NCBI GenBank assembly: GCA_944989445.1
Contig: CALYLW010000125.1
Location: 2,039,385 to 2,103,384 of the forward strand
Length of the DNA stretch: 64,000 nt
Direction: 5' to 3'
Origin: Ampullaceana balthica
Lineage: Eukaryota > Mollusca > Gastropoda > Lymnaeidae
Each line of letters starts with the position of its first letter. Positions within the stretch are counted from its first letter, which is position 1. The notes under the pieces are model-generated. The model saw only the letters and a list, made by a program, of their open reading frames with translations. It did no database searches and was not told where the DNA came from. This document shows positions 12,080 to 24,421 of this stretch, piece after piece. The translations under genes were made by a program, and so were the position numbers.

Positions 12080-12742
12080 GTTTGACCTAAATATAAAATA
12101 ATTTCTAACGTTAATTTTACCCTTTGAACTAATTTGTTTCTATTTGATCTCACGTTACAGAACCTTTTTTGAACATTACTTTGCGAGACTGTGTTGCATT
12201 GGAAAGAATACACAATGTTTCTTCCACATTGACAGAAGGAAATATATTGTTGATATTATTAACAGCATGAGGAAAACCGTTTTTAAAATAAGTTATTTAG
12301 GACCTCTAAAAAGTGTGTCCTTTATTTTGGAAAATAGTAATATTTCCATTGATCAAAATGCTTGTCTTTACGAGGTTTCGATAAAGTCAAAGTCTAAAGT
12401 TGAATCATTTGCTTTAAGAGCAAGGAAGGAATCTTCATGAAGAAAACTACTGCTCCACATTCATTTAAGTCATCCTATTGTAGAGCATTACATTACTCTT
12501 ATGTCCTATGACAATAGCTTTTATTCTGGAAATCTCAAAATTATAATGAAATTATGTTGCCAATTAATTTAACTGTAGCTAATTTAAAAGACTGCAATTA
12601 TAGAAAGAAATGAGAAACGCAATTTAATAAGAAATGTATTTCCTTTAAACAAAAAAATCAGTCAAAAGTAATCTAGTTTCATTAAAAATATTTCCCCATG
12701 AAGGCACTATGTAAATGATATTTCTAAATCGACAATATTTAT
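12080..12742. other. unassigned spacer
   Basis: AT-rich sequence. The 98-codon plus ORF at 12144-12440 has no recognisable domain. Nothing else was seen. Confidence 0.35.
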
Positions 12743-13177
12743 TAGGGCTGGTACTGATTAAACATTTTTTGTTCGATTAATCGGGAAAAAAATTAATCGA
12801 GTAATCCATTAATTTCCATTAAATATACCTTTTTATGCATAAATAGATCCCTTTAAGTCGCGTTTCATTATTTCGCAAAACGGTTAGGTCGCGGTAATTC
12901 CATGGCTCTCTAATTGTGTGACGTAACACAGCAAATTCATTATTCTATGCAAGAAATAAGGGTGAAAAACCTGTTTGTTTTCGTATGCACGTCTACATAA
13001 AAAATAATATGAGGGGAAAGTATTTAAGTAACAAGAAATATAAATTATTAATAAATTAGAAAAAAAAAGAAATATTTTCTTAAATTTTAATCGAATTTGA
13101 ATCGATAAAATTAAATTTAATCGATAATTTTTTTTGACTATTAATCGATTAATTAATCGTTAATTTCCGCAGCCCTA
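12743..13177. mobile_element. TAGGGCTG MITE, copy 1
   Basis: A 435-bp element that starts tagggctg and ends cagcccta. Its subterminal parts are rich in attaatcgattaat motifs. The flanking octamers atatttat and atatttgt differ at one base, fitting an 8-bp hAT-type target duplication. No coding sequence. Confidence 0.8.
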
Positions 13178-13754
13178 ATATTTGTTTTGGCAAAAGCAAC
13201 ACAAATGTTTATGAAGGAAAAAGAATGATTAGTTCAGAAACTTTAAGCAATTATCATATTAAAGCGAAAGCAGGGACAATCACTGTGTTGCGAGCTTCAT
13301 ATTAAACTCATTAACTCATTGATATTTAACTACCTCAATAGAAAAAAAATGAATTTAGCATTAATATAGAAATATATAAGTTTTAGCCCAAAAATGTATG
13401 TAAAATTAATTTGTAAATAAATTTTTGTCATGGCCAAGTCAGAAATAATCATGTGTGAGTTATTTGCTCACTTTGACCATCATAGCCGAATTTCCTATTG
13501 TTATGATGGAGTCAAGTTTCTGAATCCGAAATCAAAGTTTGCAACAGATATTTAATGCATTCAAATAAATCTGATCAATTTTAATACATAAAAATATCAT
13601 TGAAAGCTTTTGCGATTATAGCGTAATTGTTTATATAAGGTTAATTACTACTGACGCTTTCATTTGAAAAATTATAATGTGTACTACTTTTTATAGATGC
13701 ACAAAGCCATTCGTGAAAAATCACATTATATTGTTAAGTTTATCTTGTATTTTC

Positions 13755-14510
13755 TATTACAGACATATAAAAGATTTCGCTTCCTACGCCATTCCGTGGT
13801 TTTTGTCTGGTCTAGCATTTTTATTAGAGTTTTAAATGTTGAGAGTGTTTTATTTTTCCTGGTTTGATCAGGCAAAACATTAAACGTCCTATTTCCGGAT
13901 AGGAAGAATGTGAATTTCTGTATGTTTGTAACTGGAATTTTTTATCCCTATGTCTATCTGAGGGTTGTATTAAAATATATTTGCTTTTTCTTTCAAAATT
14001 AGAATTAATTGACTCATGTAGTATTACTACTTTGCTCTTTTTTCCTATATCATCCGGTTTTTTGTGGGATAAATGATTTTTCTAATGTTGTTACTTTTGT
14101 TGATTTTGAAAATTCTCCAGTGCTGAATCTGGAATTTGTTTTGGAAATTTTTCTATTTTATCTGGTTTTTTTGTTTGGATGGGTGTGTATATTCTAGAAA
14201 AGATATCACCAAAGTGATGTAGCATTTTAGTTGTATATTCTTATTACATCTATAAAAAAATATTCTTTGTAAAGCCTTAAGCTTTGTTGGATTTTTTAAT
14301 TACATCATTGACATGACAATCCCATGTTAATTTCTCATTTATTATTTTTCTTAAATATTTATGATCTTTAGTTTGGATTAGTTGTTTTCCGTGAACGTAG
14401 TTTTTGCATTTATTTGTTTCGTTTTCTTTTTTTACCCTCAATAGTTGACATTTTTCTGGATGAAATGATATACTGAAATTAGTTTCCCATTTTAGTATTG
14501 CTTAAGGTCT
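13755..14510 (-). mobile_element. old 5'-truncated CR1/L2-like non-LTR copy
   Basis: On the minus strand this is a diverged relative of the element at 59.80-60.74 kb. Matching pieces include FHPEKCQL-like, INEKLTWDCHV-like and the C-terminal TFKTLIKMLD followed by the stop region. Many stops and frameshifts are present. It lacks the endonuclease and most of the RT. The 62-codon plus-strand ORF at 14009-14197 is antisense noise. Confidence 0.75.
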
Positions 14511-14512
14511 TT

Positions 14513-15250
14513 TTACCACGTTTTTATTAACTCGCTTCGTTGGGCATTGTTTGTCCAAGATTTTTTCAAATCTGCCAACGTAAAATTGAACCACTTTTAA
14601 TGGTCCTAGAGATCTGACAATTTTACCACAGATAGATCTTGGATGACAATGCATTGTATCAAAATTTCAGATCGATCAAATGTACCGTTATTAAATTATT
14701 GAACTTTTAAGTTTATCTATAGTCTATATAAAAGCATCTGTACCGTCGGCTTTTGTTGACATATGTGAGTTCGCCCCGTGACCACATCACAATGTTTTTA
14801 AAACGTTGGGTGGGCGCTTGTGAGGTGTTTGGTAAAATAAATAGAGGTAAAAAAATATTTTAAAAAACCAGGTTGTTATAAGTGGACTAAAAAGAATAAA
14901 ATAAAAAGAAGTTAAAAAAAAGATTTTTAAAAACCACGTTTTTAGAAGCGGACTAAAAAGAAGAAAATAATGTAAAACTTATTAGTTCAAGTACTTCGAT
15001 TTAATATGACTAAAAACGTGGGGTGGGTGTTTGGTATAAAAATTAAAGATTTCTAATTTAGAAGGCAAAAGAGAGATCTATAAGTGAGAGAATGAGTGAA
15101 CCGCATATGTTAAACCTCATAAGCGCCCGCCCCACGTTTTTAGTCATATTAAATCGAAGTACTTGAACTAATAAGTTTTAAATTATTTTCTTCTTTTTAG
15201 TCCGCTTCTAAAAACGTGGTTTTTAAAAATCTTTTTTTTTACTTCTATTT
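14513..15250. mobile_element. foldback (long palindrome) element, copy 1
   Basis: Arms 14909-15023 and 15130-15246 are near-perfect reverse complements of about 115 bp around a loop of about 106 bp; each arm reads from accacgtttttagaagcgg to actaaaaacgtgggg. The left end (ttttaccacgtttttattaa) and the following 390 bp recur inverted at 43.53-43.87 kb. The flank includes the gatcgatc core shared with the 2.65-kb repeat family. No ORF. Confidence 0.85.
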
Positions 15251-16476
15251 ATTGTAAGATTTCATTGCGTAAAAAATCTTCTTCCCAATTTTAAATGAAA
15301 CAAATAAGTGAAAGCCCTGTCAGAAACTGCCCATCGGAATGAAGTTCTAATAAGCTTAAATGCATGAATGAGTCACATAAAACAACATATTGATTCTTTG
15401 CAAAGATTTGCAAGAATTTAGGTATAAACATACACCGCTCGGCCAAGACTTTGTACAAAGCATGCACATGTACACATCTCGTTCAGCAATAGCTAGTACT
15501 GTCATTTACATAGTTCATATTGACTGAAACATACCTATCATATGTTACACATGTACACTAGCACATGCATGCGCACGATTATTTTAATGATTAAGATGTG
15601 TTCTAACAATGGGTTTGTTATTTCTGTGACTGAAAATCACATAATATAATATTATTATTTTTAGACTGTGGTTTGTGCGCAAAAATATAAAATGTATCAA
15701 TACACGTCAAAATGAATAATTATTAGTAAAACAAATTTGTAAACAACCATTGGTCTCACTCAAGTCTATTAAGTACATCAAATTAATTTAGAATAAACAA
15801 ATATCTGTTGAGATAATTATTATTAGAAATAGATATTTATTAATATTTTGATGAAATAGGTTTAAATGAATACCCCTTTATTTTATATTTATAGACTTCC
15901 TTAATAATATATTATTATATTAGTGTTTGACTGAGTTCAGGAATGCAATTTATGCAGGCAACAATTTACAAGTATTCATAAGCCATAAAAGGCAACATTA
16001 AAGATAAAATAAATGTTAGCAGTAAATAAGAAGTTATATTAACGTTATACATTTAATACAAATAACACTCAAAGAGCAATAAAATAAACGAGCACACAAA
16101 TTAGAGTCAACAAATTACAAACAATTTACATTTTTTAGACTTTCGCAGGCACCACAGCGTCACGATGTAGGAGATGGTTAGTCATTTTTCTGAATTTGTA
16201 CTTCATGTTATATAGGAGAACATGTGAACACCTGTCACGGGATTGTTCGGGTAAACTAAAGCAGTTAAATAATTAAAACGAATGAGTTTGCCAACAGATT
16301 CAAATCCGAACAAAGGCACTTAAAACAAAAAACAATAAATCAATCGTTATTAAATGCACACCACAGATGCGAAGGCCGATATACAGTCGCGTTTCGTCAC
16401 GTAAGAATTTTAGTCCTTGCTAGCAATTACTACGTACGAATTTTAATTAACATTTTGTGCATAATCATCTAAACCA
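15251..16476. other. unassigned AT-rich spacer
   Basis: No gene, exon or repeat was recognised. Confidence 0.4.
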
Positions 16477-16570
16477 GGAGTGGGCAAACTTTTTCTACGG
16501 AGGGCAGCATAGACAACTATATTGTTATTTTGGCCCGCATATATATTTTGTCACCTTCTTTTACAATTTA
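16477..16570 (+). mobile_element. hAT-like terminal fragment
   Basis: caggagtgggcaaacttttt with a following ggcccgcat resembles the termini of animal hAT (Charlie-type) elements. No matching right end was seen, so only a fragment is claimed. Confidence 0.4.
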
Positions 16571-16841
16571 CAACTATACAATACATGAATTAATGATAAT
16601 AAGATAAAACCTACGCATGTGTCATTTTCGTTTTACATTTGCGCTTGATTACACATGCACATTACATTTTACAATACGAACTGAAACAGCTTCTAATTTG
16701 ATAATAAGATTTTACTGGTTAGGCCTATATTTATTTTAATAATAGTTTATTTTTACATGTAATAATAATAATAATAATGAAGAAGAGGAACTTAAATTAC
16801 ATACAAGCTGACCACAGGGTGTAATAATAATTAATGAGAAG

Positions 16842-18367
16842 TAGGGAACATCCAGATATTCGGCATGCCGGATATCCGGACCGGGTATCGCAATTTTTAA
16901 CACTTTTCGGATTAGGCAAATAATTTTGACAGATCCAGATAGTATCCGGATATCAATGTAAAAATGAATTTTTGAAATCAAATTAATATTAATAAGTTTG
17001 TAAACAAATATATAAAAAGTAAAATACAATAAACAGAAATCAGTACATTTTATTTGAATGGATAGTGAGAGAGCATGCAGCACGGCGGGCGCTAAATTGA
17101 TGATAAGCGTTCTCGCTTGTCGCCGAACAAACTTGGGATGTTATTGTTCTTGAAAAAAAAAGGGGTGTGACAAATTAATTTGTCGAAACTTAAAAATTGA
17201 GGAGACAAACTACAAATTCTAAGGTAACAAGTACTGCTAAGTACCATGCCACAACTTACTATTAACTAGTAACTACTAACTAGTAACTATTTTATTTACA
17301 CATGTCACAAAATTATTTTCATTGTTATAGCTGAAATATTAATTTTATGGTAAAACATAATTATTTGACGTTTAAAAATAATAATTTTCAGTTAAATATT
17401 AGTAATTATTAGTTTATACTATAAACTTTACAGTTAAACAGGAGCCCCTTGGAAACTGAGACAGGCTGAGTGTTAACTATCGTTTTTAACTTCTTTGTCA
17501 TTGACTAATACGTTGACAGTAGTCAATCATTCAATACTTTTATTCAGTATTTACATTTAAACATTTTACTTTAATGACAAAAGTTATATAATTGTAATAA
17601 TTTTATATTCTTTGTTGTTTTTTTTCCGATGAACTTTAAATGACAAATGCAATTGTGATTTGATTTACAAACTTAAATAATAAAAATGTTGCTTGTCTTC
17701 CATGTTAAACTTATTCAGTCTTATAAGTTTAAACTCTTATCTATTGTGAATATTATAATTATATGATATAAGTTAAGTAACAAATGAAGTTATTCATTAA
17801 CTTATTAATATAGAACAAAATAAACAAATTAACAAGCTTTGATCATGAAATCATTCAAATCCATGCAAAATATTGTAAGACAGTCAATTTCAATACGTGA
17901 AAAAAAAATTAAGTTAAAAAGTTACAACTATAGATATTACATTACTACATAGGATAACAAACTAAGTTAACTAACAGTGTATTAAACTTAAATCGTCTGA
18001 ATAAAAGAACAGTTTTTATTATGGCTCTAGATCACGACTTCTTGTCCACTACACTACAAACTGAGTACAACACTTTCCGTTTGGTACACACTACGAAGTT
18101 CGTTGAGCTTCGTTCATTCAATTCATTGTAAAATGTTCATCGTTGACGTGGATAGTGTCACAAACAGTCATAGTAAATAGCAGATACTCTCCATTTGTTG
18201 TATAATAAATATTTTAATACATAGTATTAAATACTAGATATAAAGTAGTAAAGTACACCCTCTTAGCTCTTACACTTAAATGTGGAGATATCCGGATCCG
18301 GCAAATATTAGCGTCAAACTATCCGGATCCGGCAAATCGTAAAAAAAACATATCCGGCTGTTCCACA
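16842..18367. mobile_element. 1.5-kb non-autonomous hAT-like element with perfect 8-bp duplication
   Basis: The octamer atgagaag flanks both ends (16834-16841 and 18368-18375). The element starts tagggaaca and ends tgttccaca, imperfect inverted ends with 7 of 9 matching. Copies of tatccgg/ccggata cluster in both subterminal regions (16868-16945 and 18285-18360), the layout of transposase-binding sites in hAT elements. No transposase is readable inside. Confidence 0.82.
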
Positions 18368-18691
18368 ATGAGAAGTATATAACTGTCCACAAGTTTGGAT
18401 AATGTTCTTAAACTGTAGAACAAGTTTACTCGTGATTCGCATGATTACACTATGTAACACATTTTTTTCTTTCTGGCTTCTAATTGTTATATTTCAATTG
18501 CTTATGTCTAAAGTATGTGAAAAAAATGACTTCATTAAACATACACTTTGCTTACACGACAACACCACGAAGAAAACTACTTTTTTGTGAAAATAGAACG
18601 ATTTGTTATTTCATTTTCGTCATTATGATCAGGTAAAAACAAAAGTTGCACAAGAAATAGACAAACACAGTCGGAAACCACTCAACAAGTT
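18368..18691. other. unassigned spacer
   Basis: Short region between the hAT-like element and the unknown gene. The first 8 bp are the hAT target duplication. Nothing else was seen. Confidence 0.4.
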
Positions 18692-19336
18692 TCAGAAATG
18701 TGTAGATTTTCTAGATTTACGATTGTACTTTGAATCACTCTCTCGAAGTAGCCCCAAACTGTAGTACCCCATCATGTTTTCGTTATACTGTCCTTGATAA
18801 CGACGTTTTAAGTCCAATATATCTTGATGAAAGCGCTCGCCTTGCTCCTCGGAGTAAGCTCCTATGTGCTCCTTGAATTTGTCGAGATGCGAATCAAGGA
18901 TATGGACTTTCAGAGACATACTGTATCCCATTTTGGCGTAATTCTTTATGTAGTTTTCAGCTTTGGGATTACCTAGGAAGCCCTGAACAACTGCAACGAA
19001 ACTGAACCAAGCCGATCTCTCCGTCCTGTTCAACAGCTTTGCAAAATCCTCAATGTCTTTGATCTTCTTGATCTGTGGTCTTACGAATATACCAGCCCCG
19101 ACCTTAGTCTCGGACAGCTTTGGGAAAAGATCTTGGAGGTATTGAAATGCTGCTGACTCCTTGTCAAGAGCAGTGACAAATTGCTTAATGAGGCCTAACT
19201 TGATGTGCAGCGGTGGCATATGCACTCTATGAGGTTTTATCAGTGGCTCCCACTTCACATTGCTCTTAGCAACAAAAAACTCGGTCCTTTGTGGCCAGTC
19301 CTTTGTGCGATAATACGCCTTAGTGTCACTGCTGTC
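18692..19336 (-). pseudogene. conserved unknown gene, 3' part, cut off by an LTR element
   Basis: About 214 codons on the minus strand ending at a stop at 18692, with motifs HMPPLHIKLGLIKQFVTALD, EEQGERFHQDILDLKRRYQG and a basic C-terminus ending KSTHF. I recognise this as a widespread, uncharacterised, probably TE-linked animal protein family, but I cannot name a function. At 19336 the frame runs into the 5' LTR. The rest continues beyond the LTR element at 26473. Across the empty site (one target duplication kept) the frame is open and reads CLWDSSDTKAYY. The apparent ATG of the open frame (MILIPLT) lies in the LTR and is not the real start. Confidence 0.8.
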
Positions 19337-19815
19337 TGTCAGGGGTATGAGAATCACTGGGAGTGAATGCTTGGTGACTCGTGACTACTCTTCATGAATA
19401 TAATGTTTTGAGTGAGCCCTGGTCACACGGGACATGTCAGGGACATGACGAGAGGACACGCCAGGGGTCAGTTGAGACAAGTTTGGGAGGTTTTATAAGA
19501 GAGGAGTCGAGTCGAGAGAGGGAGTTGTGTAGTTGGGCAGTGTGTTGCAGAGAGACCGGTCGGGTTAGACCGAGGAGATAGAGTTTTTGAGAAGGGTGGA
19601 GTTGTATCGTCAACCAGAGGCGGTCAGGTTGGACCGAGAGCATGAGTGAATATACAATCTGTTGTATCGATTTAATTACTGTTCAGGCAGAACAGCCAGA
19701 GTCAAAGTTCTGTACAGGAGAATAAACATTGCATTGTTACACAGACTTATGTCATCTCTTGAATCGTGTGAAAGCGGAGAGCAAGGCCCAATCCACTAAA
19801 CATCGAGACCTAACA
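19337..19815 (+). repeat. 5' LTR of Gmr1-like element
   Basis: 479 bp, tgtcaggggt ... gacctaaca. It differs from the 3' LTR at roughly six positions, suggesting a fairly recent insertion. An aataaa lies at about 19722, a possible polyadenylation signal. Confidence 0.95.
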
Positions 19816-19833
19816 TGGGGGCCCGGGGCCAAC
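19816..19833 (+). other. primer binding site
   Basis: tgggggcccggggccaac starts directly at the LTR end with TGG, complementary to a tRNA CCA tail. Its start resembles tRNA-Pro-type primer sites; the tRNA is not certain. Confidence 0.6.
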
Positions 19834-20654
19834 GAAAATAGTATCTCGATTACCTAACACCGCGAAACACTTCGAGATACTGACCAGAACCACATCAGAG
19901 CAGCGATACAGCCGTCCGCACTTACCAGTACAGCGTTGCTGCATACACAACAGAGTCTAACACCGCGTTGCTGCATACACAACAGAGTCTAACACCGTTA
20001 GCCAGGACGACAACTGGCGTAAACCGTACACAGGGCGCATACAAACTGTATCCGTCTACACGTCACAATCTACACCGCATGCGCCGGGGATAATATCGAC
20101 GATGGAACCAGCAACGTACACGGGAAGTCGAGACGACCATCAGCGTGCCAGCGGCTTCTGACAGGTGGTGCCATCTAGCAAGTCCCAGGAATACTGAACA
20201 TTGGTGGCCAGAGGGACAACTACGAGATCGACGAAACTAGACACCAACACTGCAGACAGACGTAGCAGGGTAGAGCAGAGTCCAATACACCTACGACGGG
20301 ACGTTAACATCCCACGAGAAGACGATTACAAACTGTACCGGGAGGTCACGTCGCAGAAGGACCCTAAAGTTCAAGCCAGGACAACCTCGAGGAAATAAAC
20401 AGTATATGTGACAGTGATAGTGTAATGTGATGATCGTTATATATGGTTAAGATGTGTGTGTATTTCTAAAAATACAGGCAAGTACAAATTAATTTGTTGT
20501 TAAAAGATTGTAAAAGGGTAAAGTTATTGTAAAATATCGGCATAGTAAGAGTGATCTGGGAGATAATATATATTTATATATATAACATATCTGTCAGATA
20601 TTAACGAACAATATGGAAACGAGAAGTAAAAAAACACAAGATATCGATTAAATA
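19834..20654 (+). other. retrotransposon leader
   Basis: Untranslated leader between primer site and gag. It contains a tandem duplication of about 33 bp (gcgttgctgcatacacaaca, then gagtctaacacc) at about 19933-19997. ORF 20201-20398 has no known domain. Confidence 0.55.
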
Positions 20655-21695
20655 ATGGCGGACTTTAGGGAGACGGGCAGGAAGTTACAGTTAGAGGGGC
20701 AGGAGTTAAACAAATTCTTACTAGACAATTGGAGAAAATGGGAAGAAGACGAACGAGAAAATAAGAGAAGACAGGAAGAAGACGAACGAGAAAATAAGAG
20801 AAGACAGGAAGCTGCGGACATTAGGAGGCATGCAATGGAAATAGAGAAAATTAGATTAGAAACCGAGAAATGCAAAAACAATGAAGGTGTACCGGGGGGC
20901 AAAACTGACAAAAAAAGAAACTATCATTTACTGAAAAATCTACTAAAATATGACAAAAGTAATGAGCTAGACGAATACATTGACAACTTCGAACACATAG
21001 CCCAGCAAAATAAGGTGCCTAAGGAAGAGTGGATAGCCGAACTGCAGGTCCGAGTAACGGGGGACCTTCAGGCATTCCTACTAACAGAGGATGTCAGAAA
21101 AAAATACCATGACTATGACGCCGTCAAGTCACTGCTATTGACACATGCAGGGTATAGTTCCGAAAAATATAGAAGGAAGTGGAACAACCTTAGGCCGCAG
21201 GGGAATAACTTCAGGGAATACCACTCATTATTAGCAAGAAGTCTAGACAACTGGGTGGCCAGTACAGGGACGGACAGGTCGTACGAGGGGCTACGAGACC
21301 TGGTGTGTCAAAATAAATTACTCACAAACATGAACCCCGAGATACTGAAAACTGTTTTATTAAACAAACCAACAAGTTGTGAAAGTGTGTTGACCCAGAT
21401 AGACACAATCAAAGCTACAGGGCAAGACATCGTGACAAATAGTAGCAGAACAAGTTTTCAAGCCGGGGGGGGGGTGGAAAAGTGGGGAGTTCAGAACAGA
21501 ACCAGAAGGAGGTCAGCAGAGGGGAGACTAAATAGAGAACAAGGGGGCTGTTGTGTATGTGGTCGAGAGGGACACTGGAAAAATAACTGCCCTCGAAGAC
21601 AGGGAAATAGAGAGTGGACACAGGCGGGAACTGAAATATACAGGGGTAGGCGAGAGTACGCGAGAGACCCTCCACAGAGATACAATATGAGGTGA
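20655..21695 (+). CDS. gag: gag polyprotein (346 aa)
   Basis: The intact frame starts at ATG 20655. A charged N-terminal stretch contains a tandem 11-residue repeat (EEDERENKRRQ twice). A capsid-like middle follows, with YDKSNELDEYIDNFEHIA and HAGYSSEKYRRKWNNLRP. A CCHC zinc knuckle follows (CVCGREGHWKNNC, about 21553-21591). Gag forms the particle that packages element RNA. It is the only fully open protein of this element. Confidence 0.85.
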   Translation: MADFRETGRKLQLEGQELNKFLLDNWRKWEEDERENKRRQEEDERENKRRQEAADIRRHAMEIEKIRLETEKCKNNEGVPGGKTDKKRNYHLLKNLLKYDKSNELDEYIDNFEHIAQQNKVPKEEWIAELQVRVTGDLQAFLLTEDVRKKYHDYDAVKSLLLTHAGYSSEKYRRKWNNLRPQGNNFREYHSLLARSLDNWVASTGTDRSYEGLRDLVCQNKLLTNMNPEILKTVLLNKPTSCESVLTQIDTIKATGQDIVTNSSRTSFQAGGGVEKWGVQNRTRRRSAEGRLNREQGGCCVCGREGHWKNNCPRRQGNREWTQAGTEIYRGRREYARDPPQRYNMR

Positions 21696-21739
21696 CTAGG
21701 AATGCAGAATGGCGAACGGGGAAGAATGGGGGTAGGACA

Positions 21740-22199
21740 CAATAATAAAAATAAGTTGAGGCCACAAATAAGGAAGTTACACTACATAAACATCGCAGAA
21801 GACATCGAAAGAAAATCGACAGGTGTGTTATACTTAGAAAGAGGAAAATTAGGTGGTAAATAAGTATCCGTACTCCGAGACACAGGCTGTACCATCATCG
21901 GGTGCAGGAAAAGTTTAGTTAATAGACATCAGATAACAAATACACTTTATAAACTACGACTGATAGATGGAACTGTTATAGAATACCCGACAGCATATAT
22001 AGAAATTGATACGCAGTATGTGAAAGGGTTAGTACTAGCTGCAGTATTCGACGACCCAGTAGCGGACCTCATAATAGGAAATGTGGGAGAAAATAAAGAT
22101 TCGGTCCTCCACCAGGGAAATGTCATAACAAGAGCACAAAGGAAGAAAGACGACGTAAATGCACTAAACATGGAGAGAGCCAATAAAAAAAGTCAATAA
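21740..22199 (+). pseudogene. aspartic protease region
   Basis: VSVLRDTGCTII holds the D-T-G active site (about 21867-21902), and AVFDDPVADLIIGN is the typical second protease motif. An in-frame TAA just before VSVL (about 21861) and a terminal TAA break the frame. There is no start codon of its own, so it would be expressed as part of a polyprotein. Confidence 0.75.
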
Positions 22200-22216
22200 T
22201 ACCGGAAAATAAAAAC

Positions 22217-23790
22217 GTGAAGTGGGAACAAGAAAAGGACCCAGAACTAGGAAAGTACTGGGAGAAAGCTAAGAATAAAGAAGTAGAACATACAAAGCAA
22301 GGACAAATTAGATTTCATACGAGAAATGGCTATTTATATAGGAAGTTTACAAACAATACGAACAACAAGGTCGATGACAAACTAGTCATTCCGTTTCAGA
22401 GTCGGGGGATTATCCTCCAGAATGCACACGAATCAGCACTAGCGGGACATAGGTCAGTCGGGAAAACAAAGCAGATCATAACGTCAGAGTTTTTTGGCCA
22501 AAAATGAACAAAGACATCACAGAATATGTTAAGACATGTCCTATATGCCAGAAGGCTCGACCGCCGGGGAAGATTAAGCCAATAGAGCTAGGGTACATGC
22601 AAGTAATAGGAGTACCATTTAAGAAAGTTGCAATAGACATAGTGGGACCTCTACCAATAACCCAGAACAGGAATAGGTACATCCTGACACTCATTGATAT
22701 GGCTACCAGGTGGCCGGAGGCAGTACCATTAAAGAAAGTAACTGCAGAGGACATATGTGAGGCGTTATATTCGATCTTCACCAGAATGGGATTCCCGGAA
22801 GAAATTTTGTCGGACAACGGACCTCAATTCGCGTCTGACTTGTACGGACAGGTGTGTAAAATACTTAACATCAATATCAGCCATTCGTCCATTTATCACC
22901 CACAGTCAAATGGAATGGTGGAGAGATTAAACGGTACCCTAAAGACGATGCTAAGGAAAGTAGTTACAGAAGGGTTAGATAACTGGGATAGTGTGTTACA
23001 GTCAGTGCTCTTCGCTTACAGGGAAGTTCCCAATGAAATCACATTAATCTCACCTTATGAGTTAATGTTCGGCAGGAAGGTGAGAGGGCCGATGGCAATA
23101 TTGAGAACGATATTCACACAGGAAAACACAGCAGATGATATAAAAACGACGTACGATTATATTATTGAATTAAGAAATAAATTAAAAACAGGGCTGGAAA
23201 AGGCGCGAGCGAACACAGTAGCACAGACGGTCAAGAATAAGATGTACTATGACCGACATACAGTAAAGAGAGACATTCAGGTAGGAGACAAAGTATTACT
23301 CCTAAATCCGAAAAGAGGAAAAAAATTGTCATTATATTCAGAGGGCCCATATGAAGTGACCAAAGTCCTTTCAAAATACAATGTGGAGATAAAAAAGGGA
23401 CATCGAAAAAAAATTTACCACCTCAACAGAGTAACCAGGTATATGGAGAGAAATCCTCATAGCATCGGGGATGATAACAGTGATAAAATTACGCACGGCG
23501 GGGCAGCAGTAGTAATAACTGAGGACAACGGAGAGGGGGAAGAATTTGTTGTACCCACAATAGAGGTAAAAGACAAGCACTCTGAGCTAGATATTAATAT
23601 GGACTTAGAGATAGCACAAAAAAGCGATATAAAAAAAGATGGTAGAAGAATTCAAAGAGGTGATTTTCGACATCCCAGGAAAAACAACAGTAGGCGAACA
23701 TATAATCAAACACGTGGACAAGAAACCAATAACCTTAAAACCGTACACAATCCCGTCACACATGGCAGGGCAATTAAAGGAAGAGATTAA
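22217..23790 (+). pseudogene. integrase (HHCC, DDE), placed before RT
   Basis: The N-terminal zinc module is H-x-H in HESALAGHRSVGK plus C-x2-C in KTCPICQKA. One T is missing at about 22490-22496, splitting it into 22217-22507 and 22504-23790. The DDE core has AIDIVGPLP (first Asp), SDNGPQFASD (second) and SIYHPQSNGMVERLNGTL (Glu). The C-terminal DNA-binding part has VGDKVLLLNPKRGKKL and GPYEVTKV. Its location upstream of RT is the unusual trait of the element. Confidence 0.9.
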
Positions 23791-24405
23791 TCTGATGCTA
23801 AAGTTTGGTATCATAGAAGAATCAAAATCACCCTATTCTTCGCCCTTAGTCCTGATAAAAAAGAAAGATGGCTCAGTACGCACGTGCGTTGACTACAGAA
23901 AACTGAATAAGAAAACGAGAACCGTAGCTGAAGTCATCTTAAACCCAGAGGATATACTGAACAACATGACACATTCAAGATATTTCAGTAAGTTAGATTT
24001 AACCAAGGTCTACTGGCAAATACCCCTGCAAAAAGATAGCCAGGAATATACAGAGTTTCAAGGGCCCGATGCCCTATATCAATTTAAATACATGCCCTTC
24101 GGACTATCAACTGCCCCGGCAACATTTAACAGAATAATGAGGAAACTCTTCGGTCACTTAGATAAGGTAGAGACGTACTTTGATGACATATGTGTGCATA
24201 CAGAGGACTGGGAGACACATATGAAGACACTTAGGCAAGTTTTTGAAACCTTGAAAGAAGCGTGATTTACAGTAAAACCAGGGAAAATGGAGATCGGGAA
24301 AAAGGCCATTAATTTTTTGGGACACAGAATAGGAGCAGGACTACTGAAACCCGAGAGTGATAACGTACAGAAAGTTTTGAAAATTTAGAGACCTACCACG
24401 AAAAA
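23639..24405 (+). pseudogene. reverse transcriptase
   Basis: Follows integrase in another frame, with an overlap in a poly-A run, so a small indel is likely. It has IKKKDGSVRTCVDYRKLNKK, FSKLDLTKVYWQIP (motif A Asp), MPFGLSTAPATFNRIM and the catalytic YFDD box (usually YIDD). A TGA at 24263-24265 and a TAG at about 24386 interrupt the frame before RNase H. Confidence 0.9.
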
Positions 24406-24421
24406 ACAGGTTAGAAGTTTA

